DNA of 48,495 nucleotides from Pirellula sp. (GCA_021299695.1 JAJTEK010000047.1:1-48495), one strand, 5' to 3'. Counted from the first letter of the stretch, positions 1-8,782 are shown. Program-made: numbers and translations. The notes: generated by a model from the sequence alone, not told the origin.

Positions 1-263
1 CGGATCGCGCCAAGGCTGCTATTGTTGGGTGGGACAAGAAGTTCCATCTTGTTAAAGTAAGCCCGCTTGCGAATTGGACCAAAAAACAAGTCTGGGACCG
101 GATCCTCGACAAGAATATCCCTTACAATCCCCTCCACGACCAAGGCTACACCAGCATCGGATGCTGGCCATGCACCCGCGCTGTCTCCTTGGGTGAGGAC
201 GAGCGTGCAGGTCGATGGAGCGGAACGGGGAAAACCGAATGCGGATTGCACACCCAGGACTAA
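1..263 (+). CDS. cysH: Assimilatory APS/PAPS reductase, C-terminal part (partial)
   Basis: This is the 3' end of a gene that starts before the window; the reading frame begins at base 3 and stops at 261-263. The family reduces adenylyl sulfate or its 3'-phosphate to sulfite with thioredoxin or glutathione in cytosolic sulfate assimilation. Visible are the SPLANWT and PYNPLHDQGY stretches typical of the C-terminal half, a SIGCWPCT segment carrying the last two cysteines of the 4Fe-4S cluster found in APS reductases, and the C-terminal ECGLH with the catalytic cysteine. The first CC pair would lie upstream, out of view. The CxxC pair argues for the iron-sulfur APS type rather than the E. coli PAPS type. 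A cyclophilin gene follows 96 bases later on the same strand. Confidence 0.9.
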   Translation, partial: DRAKAAIVGWDKKFHLVKVSPLANWTKKQVWDRILDKNIPYNPLHDQGYTSIGCWPCTRAVSLGEDERAGRWSGTGKTECGLHTQD

Positions 264-359
264 GAGGTCCAATCGCTCTTTGCTGGCTCTGGCCAACTAA
301 AAAACTCAGCACATCAACGATCACTATTTCAAGATTCCCATTTCACGAAAGGTTCCACC

Positions 360-869
360 ATGAGCAACAAATCCACGAGCGTTTTGATCAAGACGAGCAA
401 GGGCAGCATCACACTTGAACTCGATGCACAAGCGGCCCCTAAGACCGTCGAAAACTTCCTGAGCTACGTCCGATCGGGGCACTACAATGGAACCATCTTC
501 CACCGTGTGATACCCAACTTCATGATTCAAGGTGGTGGGTTCACTCCCGATATGTCCCAAAAGAAAACCTTGGCACCGATCGTCAATGAATCGTCCAACG
601 GGCTTAGCAACAAGAAGTACACGATCGCCATGGCACGTACCAATGTCGCCGACAGCGCAACGAGCCAATTTTTCATCAACGCTACCGACAACGACTTTCT
701 CGACAAAGCCAACTCCAGGGACGGCGTTGGCTACTGCGTCTTTGGCAAGGTCACCGCTGGGACCGACGTGGTCGAGGAGATTCGTGTGGTCAAAACGTCC
801 AACAAAAACGGGCACGGAGATGTGCCCGTCGATGCGGTCTTGATCGAGTCGGCTGAAATCCTCGGTTGA
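360..869 (+). CDS. Peptidyl-prolyl cis-trans isomerase, cyclophilin type
   Basis: A 169-residue single-domain cyclophilin that catalyses proline isomerisation during protein folding. The whole domain is present: [14 protein letters not shown] carries the catalytic arginine, [11 protein letters not shown] forms the hydrophobic pocket, and [17 protein letters not shown] matches the conserved C-terminal strand and helix. No signal peptide precedes the domain, so it should be cytosolic, like E. coli PpiB (164 residues). The ATG at 360 has GAAAGG a few bases upstream, a reasonable ribosome binding site. It lies downstream of the sulfate reductase on the same strand and ends 11 bases from the convergent amidohydrolase gene. 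No functional link to the reductase is evident. Confidence 0.93.
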   Translation: MSNKSTSVLIKTSKGSITLELDAQAAPKTVENFLSYVRSGHYNGTIFHRVIPNFMIQGGGFTPDMSQKKTLAPIVNESSNGLSNKKYTIAMARTNVADSATSQFFINATDNDFLDKANSRDGVGYCVFGKVTAGTDVVEEIRVVKTSNKNGHGDVPVDAVLIESAEILG

Positions 870-880
870 TCTGCTCGGAT

Positions 881-2239
881 TTAGTTCTTGAGTTGCTCGT
901 ACTTGGTTCTGTACTTGTCGTACAAATCGGTATGTCGGCTGCTCAGATCGACCTTTCGACCTTGGATCCAAGCTTTTTCGACTTGGGTTGAAGTCTCTAG
1001 GATATCGCCATCGGCGAGGAACAAAGATGCTTCTTTGCCGACCTGGATCGATCCGATTCGATCTGCGACTCCGAAGATCTCGGCCGGGGCCAGAGTGATC
1101 GATCGCAACGCGGTTTCCGGATCGAGTCCGAACCCGCAAGCGACAGCGGCATGGTATGGTAGGTTGCGAACATTCGCCGAACCGAATCTTCCGTCGCTTG
1201 CGATGCTGAACCGAATTCCGCGAGCGTGGAGCTCGCCTGGTAGCGCGTACATCGAATCATAAGCCGCATCGCGTCGGACAGGGAGCCGATAGACCGCCGA
1301 GAGGACCACGGGGACATTTGCCTCTTTGAGCAAATCGGCGCAGTGCATCGCATCGGCACCTCCAAAAAGGATCATTTTCAGTCCTTGTTGTTGGCAGAAG
1401 GCGACTGCCGTTTGGATCTGCTTGCTGCTGTTTGCCACAATCATCATTGGGGTTTTCCGCTCGATGACGGGGATCATCCCCTCGAGGCGTAGATCGACGT
1501 TCAAATTCGGGTCCGACGCTCTGGCTTGAGCGTATGCACGCGTTTCGCGCAGGATTTCGTAGACCGGTGCGAGTCGGTCGGTCGATTCGCCTTCGCTCGC
1601 TTCGGCGTCTCGGGGCCCCCGTCCGCCTCGTGCTCGCCCCGAAGTCATTCCGAATCGTGGCCACTGAGCGGTCATTGTCGCATCGGATCGGACGGTCATG
1701 TCTTCCCATGTCCATCCGTCGAGTTGCATAACGGCCGATCGGCCTGAGATCAGTCCGCCTGTCGGGCTGATCAATGAGAACAGGACTCCATTGGCTCTGG
1801 CAACTGGGATCGCCTCGGAGTCTGGGTTGAAGGCAGCGTTGGCCCGTACGTTGGGATTGACGCTACCGGTTTCGGCATTGTCGACCGATGCGTTAATCGA
1901 ATCGATTTCGACGAGTCCCATGTAGGAGAGCGAATCGAAGAGTCCTGGGTAGAGGTGTTTGCCTTGGGCGTCGATGACCTCAAAACCATCTTCGGCGAGG
2001 ATGACTGGCAGGATCTGAGCGATCTTTCCTTCTTGGATCAGAAGGCAATGGTTGACCAGAGTTCCATTCGAAACGGTATGGACGATCGCGTTTTGGATCA
2101 GGATCGGTTTGGACTGCCGTGCGCCTGGAATTTGGTCCGAGGCGAATGCTTCGAGCGCGCTGAGGCTCGACAGGGCCAAAAGACCTACGATGTTCGGGGT
2201 GGCTTTGAGCCAGTTTTGGATTCGAGTCATGAAGTTCAT
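881..2239 (-). CDS. Secreted amidohydrolase-family protein lacking the metal-binding HxH motif
   Basis: About 452 residues. The frame is open for another 56 codons upstream, but those run through an intergenic repeat and are low in complexity; the ATG at 2239 (or 2230) begins a clean signal peptide ending near LSALEAFA, so I chose 2239. The mature protein has the composite beta domain of imidazolonepropionase-like amidohydrolases (ILIQNAIVHT at the start, GSIQVGKEASLFLADGDILE at the end) around a TIM-barrel region. Where active enzymes have GxxDxHxH, this one has GLFDSLSYMG, so the first two metal ligands are missing. A DPETALRSITLAPAEIFG segment is well conserved. It probably lost hydrolase activity, or acts together with the larger paralog just upstream at 2554-5907. 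Confidence 0.8.
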   Translation of the reverse strand: MNFMTRIQNWLKATPNIVGLLALSSLSALEAFASDQIPGARQSKPILIQNAIVHTVSNGTLVNHCLLIQEGKIAQILPVILAEDGFEVIDAQGKHLYPGLFDSLSYMGLVEIDSINASVDNAETGSVNPNVRANAAFNPDSEAIPVARANGVLFSLISPTGGLISGRSAVMQLDGWTWEDMTVRSDATMTAQWPRFGMTSGRARGGRGPRDAEASEGESTDRLAPVYEILRETRAYAQARASDPNLNVDLRLEGMIPVIERKTPMMIVANSSKQIQTAVAFCQQQGLKMILFGGADAMHCADLLKEANVPVVLSAVYRLPVRRDAAYDSMYALPGELHARGIRFSIASDGRFGSANVRNLPYHAAVACGFGLDPETALRSITLAPAEIFGVADRIGSIQVGKEASLFLADGDILETSTQVEKAWIQGRKVDLSSRHTDLYDKYRTKYEQLKN

Positions 2240-2304
2240 GGTGGTAGGTATGGTTTGGGGGTTATTTGGTTGTTTTATCGGGCAATTGCTGGTTTCCTGC
2301 TTTT

Positions 2305-2493
2305 TCGTACTCAGTCCGTCGCGGCGGACGGTACTGGTACTGGTACTCATACTCGACTGCTTGAATGGACTAGCATTGAACACCATTTGAAAAGCGATTG
2401 ATTGCATTGGCAGTCGGAACGTTGACCGGATCCGTCCCGAAGAGACCTTTCGAGTACGAGTACCATTTCATTGAGTACGAGTACGAGTGCGAC
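2305..2493. repeat. Intergenic palindromic repeat, copy 1
   Basis: An imperfect palindromic element between the two amidohydrolase genes. The left arm (2305-2360) reads CGTACTCAGTCC with tandem GGTACT units; the right arm (2446-2493) has GAGTACGAGTACCATTTCA followed by more GAGTAC units. The 15-mer at 2464-2478 differs at two positions from the CGTTTCACTGAGTAC unit that is present four times at 21991-22407. Inside the left arm GTCCG/CGGAC forms a small hairpin. No transposase is nearby. Most of the 314-base gap 2240-2553 is taken up by this element; I see nothing else in it. Confidence 0.65.
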
Positions 2494-2553
2494 CGAATAT
2501 AACGATTCTTACCCACGGTAATTGCTGAAGAACCGCGATGGCGAGACTGTGGT

Positions 2554-5500
2554 TTATCGATGCTCATGCGCTTCGTTTTCGTCGTGGTGGTGATGGCAGT
2601 ATTCATCGTGGCTTGGCCAGAGTCTCGACGGGTCGTCGGCAAGGGAGCTGCGGTCCCCTGCGGTTTCACCGCTATCGAGCACCTTCTGAACCAATTGGCG
2701 ATGGAGTTGGCCATCTCGGATTCGCATTTGGGCATCGATTTGGCGATCGAAGTATTTACGGCCATCGATCCAGGTCTGTTCACAGCGTGCGCGGACCGAA
2801 AGGGGAGAGCCATTCCAGAGGACAAAGTCTGCGTCCTTGCCTATTTCCAGAGAGCCGACTCGGTTGTCGATCCGCAACTGCTTGGCAGGGTTAAGCGTCA
2901 CAAATTGCAAGGCGGTGTGGGGATCGAGTCCTCCGTACTTGACGGCTTTGGCTGCCTCGTGGTTCATGTGCCGACCGAGTTCGGCGTCATCGGAGTTAAA
3001 CGACACGACGATCCCTTGGTTATGCATCAGAGCGCCGTTGTGGGGAATCGCGTCGTAGACTTCGAGTTTGTAGGCCCACCAGTCCGAGAAGGTCGAGGCG
3101 GTCGCACCGTGCTTGGCGATCGCATCGGCCACCTTGTAGCCTTCGAGAATGTGTTGGAGCGATCCGATTTTGACGCCGAATTCATCGCACACTCGGATCA
3201 GTGCGAGAATCTCGTCTTGGCGATAGCTGTGGCAATGGATCCACCTTTGCCCACTGAGGATTTCAGCGATGGCTTCGAGCTCAAGGTCCCTGCGGGGAGG
3301 GAGTCCTTTGTGGGAGGCCGACCAAGCTTTCCAGTCACGGTCGTATTCTTTGGCGGCCAGGAATCGGCTTCGGAAGATCTGTTCGACTCCCATCCTGGAT
3401 TGCGGATAGCGTGTTCGGTTCACATCGGTCCAGTTGCTTTGCTTGACGTTTTCCCCCAAAGCGAACTTGATGCCGGCCGGGGCTGATTGGAACTTGAGGT
3501 CTTCGTAAGCGTGTCCCCATCGGAGTTTGATGACTTGATTTTGTCCACCGATCGGATTGGCCGAACCGTGAAGGATATTGGCGGTCGTCAAGCCACCGGC
3601 AAGCTGTCGGTAGAGTGTGACATCTTCGGCATTGATAAAATCCCCGATACGAACCTCGGCCGTGACGGCTTGGGTTCCCTCGTTGACGCCGCTATCGGTG
3701 GCCATGTGGGAGTGGCAGTCGATGAGACCTGGGCTGATTTCGAATTGGGATCCATCGATGATGGTAGCACCAGCGGGTACTTGAAGATCGATGCCGATGG
3801 ATTCGATTTTCCCTTGCCGAACGATCATGTCTGCATCGCGCAGGAGTCCTTGGGGGCCACAGGTCCAGATGGTTGTATTTTGGATGACCAGCAAGTTGGG
3901 TTGTTCGGGGGTCGATTCGAATCCTAAAGAGGCAAATGGATAGCGAAGGGTCGAGAGGCTTGGGTTGGCCTTTTCTTTGTCGCTGTCTTGCTTGGCCGAC
4001 TTCTTGGCTTCTGCTTCACGATTCGGTTCGGGTTGGGAGGCTGAGCGGGTTCCTCGGACGATCAGTTCGGTCCCATCGGCCAATCGGATCGAGCCCAGGA
4101 GAGTCGGTGGAGTGTCTGCGGCGGCCAGCAGGGCCATGGAGAGCAGTGCGACCCCCGAAGGAGCCGTCTTGGGAGGTTCTGCGTTGGTGGATTTGGTTGC
4201 GAGTGCTTTGGCCTTGAGGCTGGCCGTGAGGGTCAATTCGGCCCAGCGAGGAGATTGGAGTTTCTCTTCGGTCGCTTGGGGTTTGGTGTCGGATTTGGGT
4301 TTGCTTTCTGCGGCAGCGGGCTCAGGAGCCGAAGCAGAAGGCTCAGCAGCAGGAGCAGGCTCAGGCGCGGCGGCGGGAGTAGCAGCAGGCTCGGGAGCGG
4401 GAGGAGCAGCGGGCACGGGAGCAGGAGGCAAGAGGATCGAAGCTGCGATTTTTTTGGTGGAGTCTTTGATCGAGAGCTGGAACGGTTCGAAGGAGGGTTT
4501 TGGGTTGGTGGGGGATCGGACATCGAGGATTGCGACATCCCAGAGTCCGCTGATATCGTGATCATTTTTGAAGGAGTTTGCTGGAGGGGTCCCTCGTACC
4601 CAAACTTCTTCGATGCGTGAGTCCTCGGCGAAAAGATCGCTGTTGGAGACGATGAAGTTCGCCCAGAGTCCTGGTCGTATTTTGCCGACTTGGTCAGCGA
4701 TGCCCAGCAGTTCGGCGGGTTTGGTTGTCAGTGCAGCGAGGGCTTTGTTTGGATCCAACCCACGAGCGATGGCTTTACGGATCTGCGGGAGCCATTCGGC
4801 AGGATCGCTCAGGCCGCTCGAGGTGAGGACAAAGGGGACACCGGCGCGATCGAGTCGGGCTGGGTTTTCGGGTGCGAGTTCCCAGTGCATGAGTTCTTCG
4901 AGTTCGGTCTCGAGGGCAGCTTCGAGGGTCGAGACGTTGGGCGGTTTTGGGAAATTGACGGGCAGGATGATGGTGCGCCCGGTTTTGGCGATGGGTTCGA
5001 GGAGTTGGTATTCTTGACCAGTTCCTTTGAGGAGGGCTTTGAGTCCGAATTCTTTGGCGAAGGAATCAGCGCGCAGGACGTATTGTTCGTTGAAGGTATC
5101 GAAGACGAAGGGTTTTCCTGCCTGAATGTGTTTTTGGATCGCCTCGAGAGCAGCGTTGGTTTCGGGTTTGAGCGAGTCGGGAGCTCCAAGGTGGGCGCGC
5201 AGGGCCGAGTCGTACCATTGGGAATCGAGGAATGTTTGGCGGGCCAGTGCCACAGCGCCCATGGGGCTCGAGGGATAGTTGTTTCGTCCCCCGCTGCGTG
5301 AGACGGTCAGTCGCACGTGCATGGCGACATCGGCGCGGATTAGATTTGTGGCCAGAGGAGCATCGGCTGTCATCGCCGCTGCGCTGGTTCCTTTGAGGAT
5401 ACCTTCTTTGGGAGCAAACAGGGCTGTGGTGATACCGGCGCGTCGGAGTTTTTGTAGATTGGCGAGAGTTTCGACGGAATTGGCTACGGATCGCTGGGGA

Positions 5501-5907
5501 GTGATTTCGGAATTCCAATGCGGAGACCCTTGGTTCGTCGGGAATTCCGGAAGGTCGGTTTCCAGCCCTGCATCGATCCATCCAGGAGTGATCGACTTGC
5601 CTTTGAGGTCGATGACACGGAGCCCTTCGTTGGCTCGGAGCGAAGTCCCGACAGCGACGATCTTTCCGTCCTGGATCCACAGGGAGCCTTGGTCGATCAC
5701 GACACCTGGTTCGACGGTGATGCGAGCGTTGGTCAGCAGGAAGTCGTTGACTTTGTTTTCCGTGATGCCGACATCGGGTTTGGTATCCGTTTTTTGAGCC
5801 CAGAGATTCGACGGCCAGAGGGTCGCAGGCCCAAGGATTGAGAATCCGAGGATCAGCACCCAGGGTTTGGCCTGGAAAGGGTTAAGAAATCGCGAAGTGG
5901 ACATCAT
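2554..5907 (-). CDS. Secreted double-domain amidohydrolase with Ala/Pro linker and His-rich tail
   Basis: About 1117 residues. I start at the MM pair (5907), which begins a signal peptide ending at SNLWAQK; 22 further upstream codons look non-coding. The protein holds two amidohydrolase modules. The N-terminal module (about 55-470) has GWIDAGLETD where HxH is expected, so it lacks metal ligands. A linker of Ala, Pro and Glu (about 490-550) follows. The C-terminal module (about 670-1080) is complete: GLIDCHSHMATD (His732, His734), HCHSYRQDE, LQHILEGYK, SFNSDDAELGRHMNHEA with the catalytic Asp, and DNRVGSLEIGKDADFVLWNG. The tail ends in CHHHHDENEAHEHR, a likely metal-binding segment. The fold is that of imidazolonepropionase-like or prolidase-like hydrolases; the substrate is unknown. 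Probably transcribed with the gene at 881-2239. Confidence 0.85.
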   Translation of the reverse strand: MMSTSRFLNPFQAKPWVLILGFSILGPATLWPSNLWAQKTDTKPDVGITENKVNDFLLTNARITVEPGVVIDQGSLWIQDGKIVAVGTSLRANEGLRVIDLKGKSITPGWIDAGLETDLPEFPTNQGSPHWNSEITPQRSVANSVETLANLQKLRRAGITTALFAPKEGILKGTSAAAMTADAPLATNLIRADVAMHVRLTVSRSGGRNNYPSSPMGAVALARQTFLDSQWYDSALRAHLGAPDSLKPETNAALEAIQKHIQAGKPFVFDTFNEQYVLRADSFAKEFGLKALLKGTGQEYQLLEPIAKTGRTIILPVNFPKPPNVSTLEAALETELEELMHWELAPENPARLDRAGVPFVLTSSGLSDPAEWLPQIRKAIARGLDPNKALAALTTKPAELLGIADQVGKIRPGLWANFIVSNSDLFAEDSRIEEVWVRGTPPANSFKNDHDISGLWDVAILDVRSPTNPKPSFEPFQLSIKDSTKKIAASILLPPAPVPAAPPAPEPAATPAAAPEPAPAAEPSASAPEPAAAESKPKSDTKPQATEEKLQSPRWAELTLTASLKAKALATKSTNAEPPKTAPSGVALLSMALLAAADTPPTLLGSIRLADGTELIVRGTRSASQPEPNREAEAKKSAKQDSDKEKANPSLSTLRYPFASLGFESTPEQPNLLVIQNTTIWTCGPQGLLRDADMIVRQGKIESIGIDLQVPAGATIIDGSQFEISPGLIDCHSHMATDSGVNEGTQAVTAEVRIGDFINAEDVTLYRQLAGGLTTANILHGSANPIGGQNQVIKLRWGHAYEDLKFQSAPAGIKFALGENVKQSNWTDVNRTRYPQSRMGVEQIFRSRFLAAKEYDRDWKAWSASHKGLPPRRDLELEAIAEILSGQRWIHCHSYRQDEILALIRVCDEFGVKIGSLQHILEGYKVADAIAKHGATASTFSDWWAYKLEVYDAIPHNGALMHNQGIVVSFNSDDAELGRHMNHEAAKAVKYGGLDPHTALQFVTLNPAKQLRIDNRVGSLEIGKDADFVLWNGSPLSVRARCEQTWIDGRKYFDRQIDAQMRIRDGQLHRQLVQKVLDSGETAGDRSSLADDPSRLWPSHDEYCHHHHDENEAHEHR

Positions 5908-6183
5908 TGGGTTTCGGTTCGTAGGATGCTTTGGTGGGAAGGTCTTGTGAAGATTTCCATGGTGATTCGTCAACCCAGTGTGGTTCGCGGTGGGCGTCTG
6001 GGTATCCCCGAAGGAAGCTGGGTAGGTAGGAAGATCGCAAAAAGTTTATCGGTTTCGACGGACGCAACGACTTTAACGACCCATCGGAGTCTAGTTTGGG
6101 TTCGGCTATAGCCCAAAGGGAATTCAGTGTTTAGGATGAAGGTAGTGAGTTGGCTTTCGGAAAAAGGCGTTTTTAGGTGATGT

Positions 6184-6480
6184 ATGCCGATCTACGTTTA
6201 TGAGTCGATTTGTGAGGAAGGCCAGGAGCCTGAGGAGTTCGAGTTTTTCCAAAACATGAGCGATCCTGTTTTGGATAAGCATCCTGAGACAGGGGTTCGG
6301 ATTCGTCGTATCCCAGCAAGGACTTCGATCGGTGGGATATGGTCGGATGGAGCGATGAAAAATTCGATCAGCGATAACAAATTGGCCAAGCATGGCTTTA
6401 CCAAGTATGTTAAGTCTGGGGACGGCAGGTACGAGAAGACTGTCGGGGACGGTCCATCGATGATTTCGCCGGATCGTTGA
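6184..6480 (+). CDS. FmdB-like small protein without zinc-ribbon cysteines
   Basis: A 98-residue protein beginning MPIYVYES, the signature start of FmdB-type zinc-ribbon proteins (normally MPxYxYxCxxCG). Here the first CxxC is replaced by SICEEG and the second pair is absent, so no zinc ribbon can form; only one cysteine remains in the expected region. The rest (RIRRIPARTSIGGIWSDG, NKLAKHGFTKYVKSGDGRYEK) resembles the polar C-terminal part of planctomycete family members. It stands alone between the divergent amidohydrolase and purE. The function is unknown; FmdB proteins are described as putative regulators only. The 276-base upstream gap (5908-6183) holds no feature I can name beyond the two divergent 5' regions. 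Confidence 0.72.
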   Translation: MPIYVYESICEEGQEPEEFEFFQNMSDPVLDKHPETGVRIRRIPARTSIGGIWSDGAMKNSISDNKLAKHGFTKYVKSGDGRYEKTVGDGPSMISPDR

Positions 6481-6554
6481 TTGCGACTTGGTCAAATCGA
6501 TAGTCCGACGCACAAGCAGTCAAAACAGTTGCATCAAGGGTAGGGGTAGGTCGC

Positions 6555-7067
6555 GTGGAGAAATTGCTAGGCAAGACGACTGCACGGGTCGGAGTGATCA
6601 TGGGTTCCCAGAGCGACTGGCCGACGATGCGCGAAGCATGCGCGATTCTTGAGAATTTTGGAGTCGAGCACGAGCGATGGATCGTATCGGCACACAGGAC
6701 CCCCCAATGGATGTTCGAGTATGCGCAGAGGGCTTCGGATCGGGGCTTGCAGGTCCTCATCGCTGGGGCCGGGGGGGCTGCGCATTTGCCTGGGATGGTC
6801 GCATCGAGCACTCCCTTGCCGGTACTGGGTGTACCGATTCAGAGTAAGGCTTTATCCGGACTCGATTCGCTCTTGAGCATTGTGCAAATGCCCGCAGGGA
6901 TCCCTGTCGGGACCCTTGCGATCGGCGCATCGGGTGCCAAGAATGCGGCCCTGTTGGCCGTGCGAATTTTAGCTTTGCATGATGCACAACTGTCCATCAA
7001 GCTCCAGGAGTACGCACAGCAGCAGACTCAGGGTGTGCTTGACGATATCGCACCGCGTGACATTTGA
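6555..7067 (+). CDS. purE: N5-carboxyaminoimidazole ribonucleotide mutase
   Basis: A 170-residue class I PurE, which converts N5-CAIR to CAIR in de novo purine synthesis. The GSQSDWPTM motif, the VSAHRTP loop with the catalytic histidine, [14 protein letters not shown] and the [20 protein letters not shown] core are all present, and the length fits. Translation starts with GTG at 6555, preceded by purine-rich AGGGGTAGG. It is followed after 79 bases by purK, which makes the substrate of PurE, so the pair is a functional unit. The presence of PurK marks the two-step, ATP-dependent bacterial route rather than the one-step class II enzyme. Confidence 0.96.
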   Translation: MEKLLGKTTARVGVIMGSQSDWPTMREACAILENFGVEHERWIVSAHRTPQWMFEYAQRASDRGLQVLIAGAGGAAHLPGMVASSTPLPVLGVPIQSKALSGLDSLLSIVQMPAGIPVGTLAIGASGAKNAALLAVRILALHDAQLSIKLQEYAQQQTQGVLDDIAPRDI

Positions 7068-7130
7068 TCGAGGCTTTCTAGGCGAGCGGCCTAGGCAGAT
7101 TCATAGGCAGGTTCAGAGGAAAAACTGCAA

Positions 7131-7158
7131 CGATGAGTAGCGAACGATGAGTAGCAAA
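7131..7158 (+). repeat. 14-bp tandem duplication spanning the purK start codon
   Basis: CGATGAGTAGCGAA (7131-7144) is followed at once by CGATGAGTAGCAAA (7145-7158). Each copy contains ATGA. The second ATG (7147) opens purK; the first (7133) opens a five-codon ORF, MSSER, whose TGA (7148-7150) overlaps the purK ATG as ATGA. This is the geometry of termination-reinitiation. A similar 14-bp duplication sits at 10826-10867. Confidence 0.8.
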
Positions 7159-8319
7159 AGCAATAAGGGGATTGAGCCCGGAGGGACCATTGGGGTCTTT
7201 GGCGGGGGGCAACTCGGGCGAATGTTCTCTCATGCAGCCCAGCGCATGGGCTACCAGGTGGTAGTTTTTACCGATGAGGCCGAGAGTCCAGCGGCACAGG
7301 TGGTCCGCGAGTCGGTCGTTGGGGATTACACCGACATCGAGGCCGTTGCCGCCTTTGCCAAGCGGATCGACGTGGCGACTTTGGAGTTCGAGAACATTCC
7401 ATTGGTGGCCATTGAAACCGCTTCGATGTATGTCCCGGTCAGACCAGGTGAGAGAGTCTTAGCGGTCGCCCAAAATCGGTTGAAGGAGAAAACCACGCTG
7501 AGGGATTTTGGGATCCCTGTCACGCCGTTTTGTGAGGTTCGCAGTTACAGCGATGTGTTGCACGCGGCCGAGTTGCTCGGTTGGCCGATGGTGATCAAGA
7601 CCGCTTCAGGAGGGTATGATGGCAAGGGTCAGCTTCGGGTCAGCAATGCGGCTCATGGGAATGATGCCTTGGAAGTCTTGGGGCCCGAGCCTTTGATCGC
7701 CGAGAAGTGGATCGAGTATCAGGCTGAGGTATCGGTTTTGGTGGCTAGGAATCCGTCGGGGCAAGTCGAGGCTTATCCCATGTTCACCAATCGCCATAGG
7801 AATCACATACTGGATATCACGAGTGTGCCGGCCTTGGGGGAGTTGGCGAGGGTCGAGTCAAAGGCCGTTGAGATTGCAAGGACGATTGCCGAATCGTTGG
7901 GACTTGAGGGATTGGTTTGCGTCGAGATGTTTGTCGACCGCGATGGAGCGTTGATGGTCAATGAGCTTGCACCCAGGCCCCATAACTCAGGGCATTTGAC
8001 CATGGAGGCCAGTCCGGTCAGTCAGTTCGAGCAGCAGGTGCGGGCGGTTTGCAATTTGCCTTTGGGGGCCGTCTCGGAGTGCCGACCGGCGGCGATGGTC
8101 AATCTGCTTGGGGATTTGTGGAACGATGGGCGGGCGCCGGATTGGTCGGCGGCGATGAGGCAGGAAAATGCTCATTTGCATTTGTACGGCAAGACCCAAG
8201 CGAGGGTTGGTCGCAAGATGGGTCATTTGACGGTACTGGGTCAGACACCCCAGGCGGCTATCGATTCTGCGCTTCACTTGCGCGGCCAATGGGCTGGGAT
8301 CAGCGAGTCGCGGGGCTAG
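7147..8319 (+). CDS. purK: N5-carboxyaminoimidazole ribonucleotide synthase
   Basis: A 390-residue ATP-grasp enzyme that makes N5-CAIR from AIR, bicarbonate and ATP, feeding purE next door. Visible are the N-terminal IGVFGGGQLGRMFSHAA loop, VATLEFENIP, the ATP-grasp lid and strand PMVIKTASGGYDGKGQ, the EKWIEYQAEVSVLVARN segment, and the metal and active-site block VNELAPRPHNSGHLTMEA. Full length for the family. The start at 7147 overlaps the stop of a five-codon minicistron created by a 14-bp duplication, so initiation may depend on coupled translation. Its 3' end overlaps the convergent lipoprotein gene by 20 bases. Confidence 0.96.
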   Translation: MSSKSNKGIEPGGTIGVFGGGQLGRMFSHAAQRMGYQVVVFTDEAESPAAQVVRESVVGDYTDIEAVAAFAKRIDVATLEFENIPLVAIETASMYVPVRPGERVLAVAQNRLKEKTTLRDFGIPVTPFCEVRSYSDVLHAAELLGWPMVIKTASGGYDGKGQLRVSNAAHGNDALEVLGPEPLIAEKWIEYQAEVSVLVARNPSGQVEAYPMFTNRHRNHILDITSVPALGELARVESKAVEIARTIAESLGLEGLVCVEMFVDRDGALMVNELAPRPHNSGHLTMEASPVSQFEQQVRAVCNLPLGAVSECRPAAMVNLLGDLWNDGRAPDWSAAMRQENAHLHLYGKTQARVGRKMGHLTVLGQTPQAAIDSALHLRGQWAGISESRG

Positions 8320-8605
8320 CGCCGTAGGTCGGTGTTCTTCCCATGAGTTCGTTTCGGCGAGGTTCAGCAAGGGGGTTGAAGAAGCCGGGGGGGCGACCAC
8401 CGACGACGCTCGGTCCGATATCGTTGAGGGGATAGGGATCGAATTCCGCGGCTTTGGCTTTTTGTCGGTCGATCGTTCCGAGTCCGAATCGTTCCGAATA
8501 GCGAGAGGCGTTGCATCCGCTTGCACCGACGCAAAGCACTCCCCAGAGGAGCAGCCGGGCCGATGCGGATCTCTGAACCCAATGGGTGAGAACCCAAGGT
8601 GACAT
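8300..8605 (-). CDS. Small predicted lipoprotein
   Basis: About 101 residues from the ATG at 8605 (an in-frame ATG at 8635 adds ten). The N-terminus has a basic stretch, a hydrophobic run (LLLWGVLCV) and GASGC, a plausible lipobox with the lipidated cysteine followed by NAS. The mature part is short, polar and rich in Pro and Gly, with no domain I recognise. It is convergent with purK and its last 20 bases lie inside the purK 3' end. I favour a real gene because of the lipobox and because purK does not explain the frame upstream of 8320. Function unknown. Confidence 0.62.
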   Translation of the reverse strand: MSPWVLTHWVQRSASARLLLWGVLCVGASGCNASRYSERFGLGTIDRQKAKAAEFDPYPLNDIGPSVVGGRPPGFFNPLAEPRRNELMGRTPTYGASPATR

Positions 8606-8762
8606 TGGGCGAGATTTTAAGCGTTGTCGGATCATCGTCTGGGCGTCCTTACCCCTGTGGAAAGATGGTCGGAACCAATGGGCCTCTTGTGGAGAGCTTT
8701 GGCTGAGGAAAATGCAAGTTCTTAAAGTTTTGAGTGTCGAACCAGCAAACCAACAATCGTAT

Positions 8763-8782
8763 CGTCTCGTAACTCCGAGACG
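8763..8782. other. Hairpin in the gap before the NusG-like gene
   Basis: A perfect 7-bp stem, CGTCTCG / CGAGACG, with a 6-base loop. There is no T-run beside it, so it is not a canonical terminator. It lies in the 371-base gap 8606-8976 between the divergent lipoprotein and NusG-like genes. Confidence 0.45.

Noticed and set aside
2240-2407. An N-terminal extension of 56 residues on the smaller amidohydrolase
   Set aside because: It runs through an intergenic repeat, is rich in Ser/Thr/Gln and precedes a clean signal peptide start at 2239.
2560-3486. A 308-codon open frame on the plus strand inside the fused amidohydrolase gene
   Set aside because: It mirrors the conserved amidohydrolase on the other strand and shows no domain of its own.
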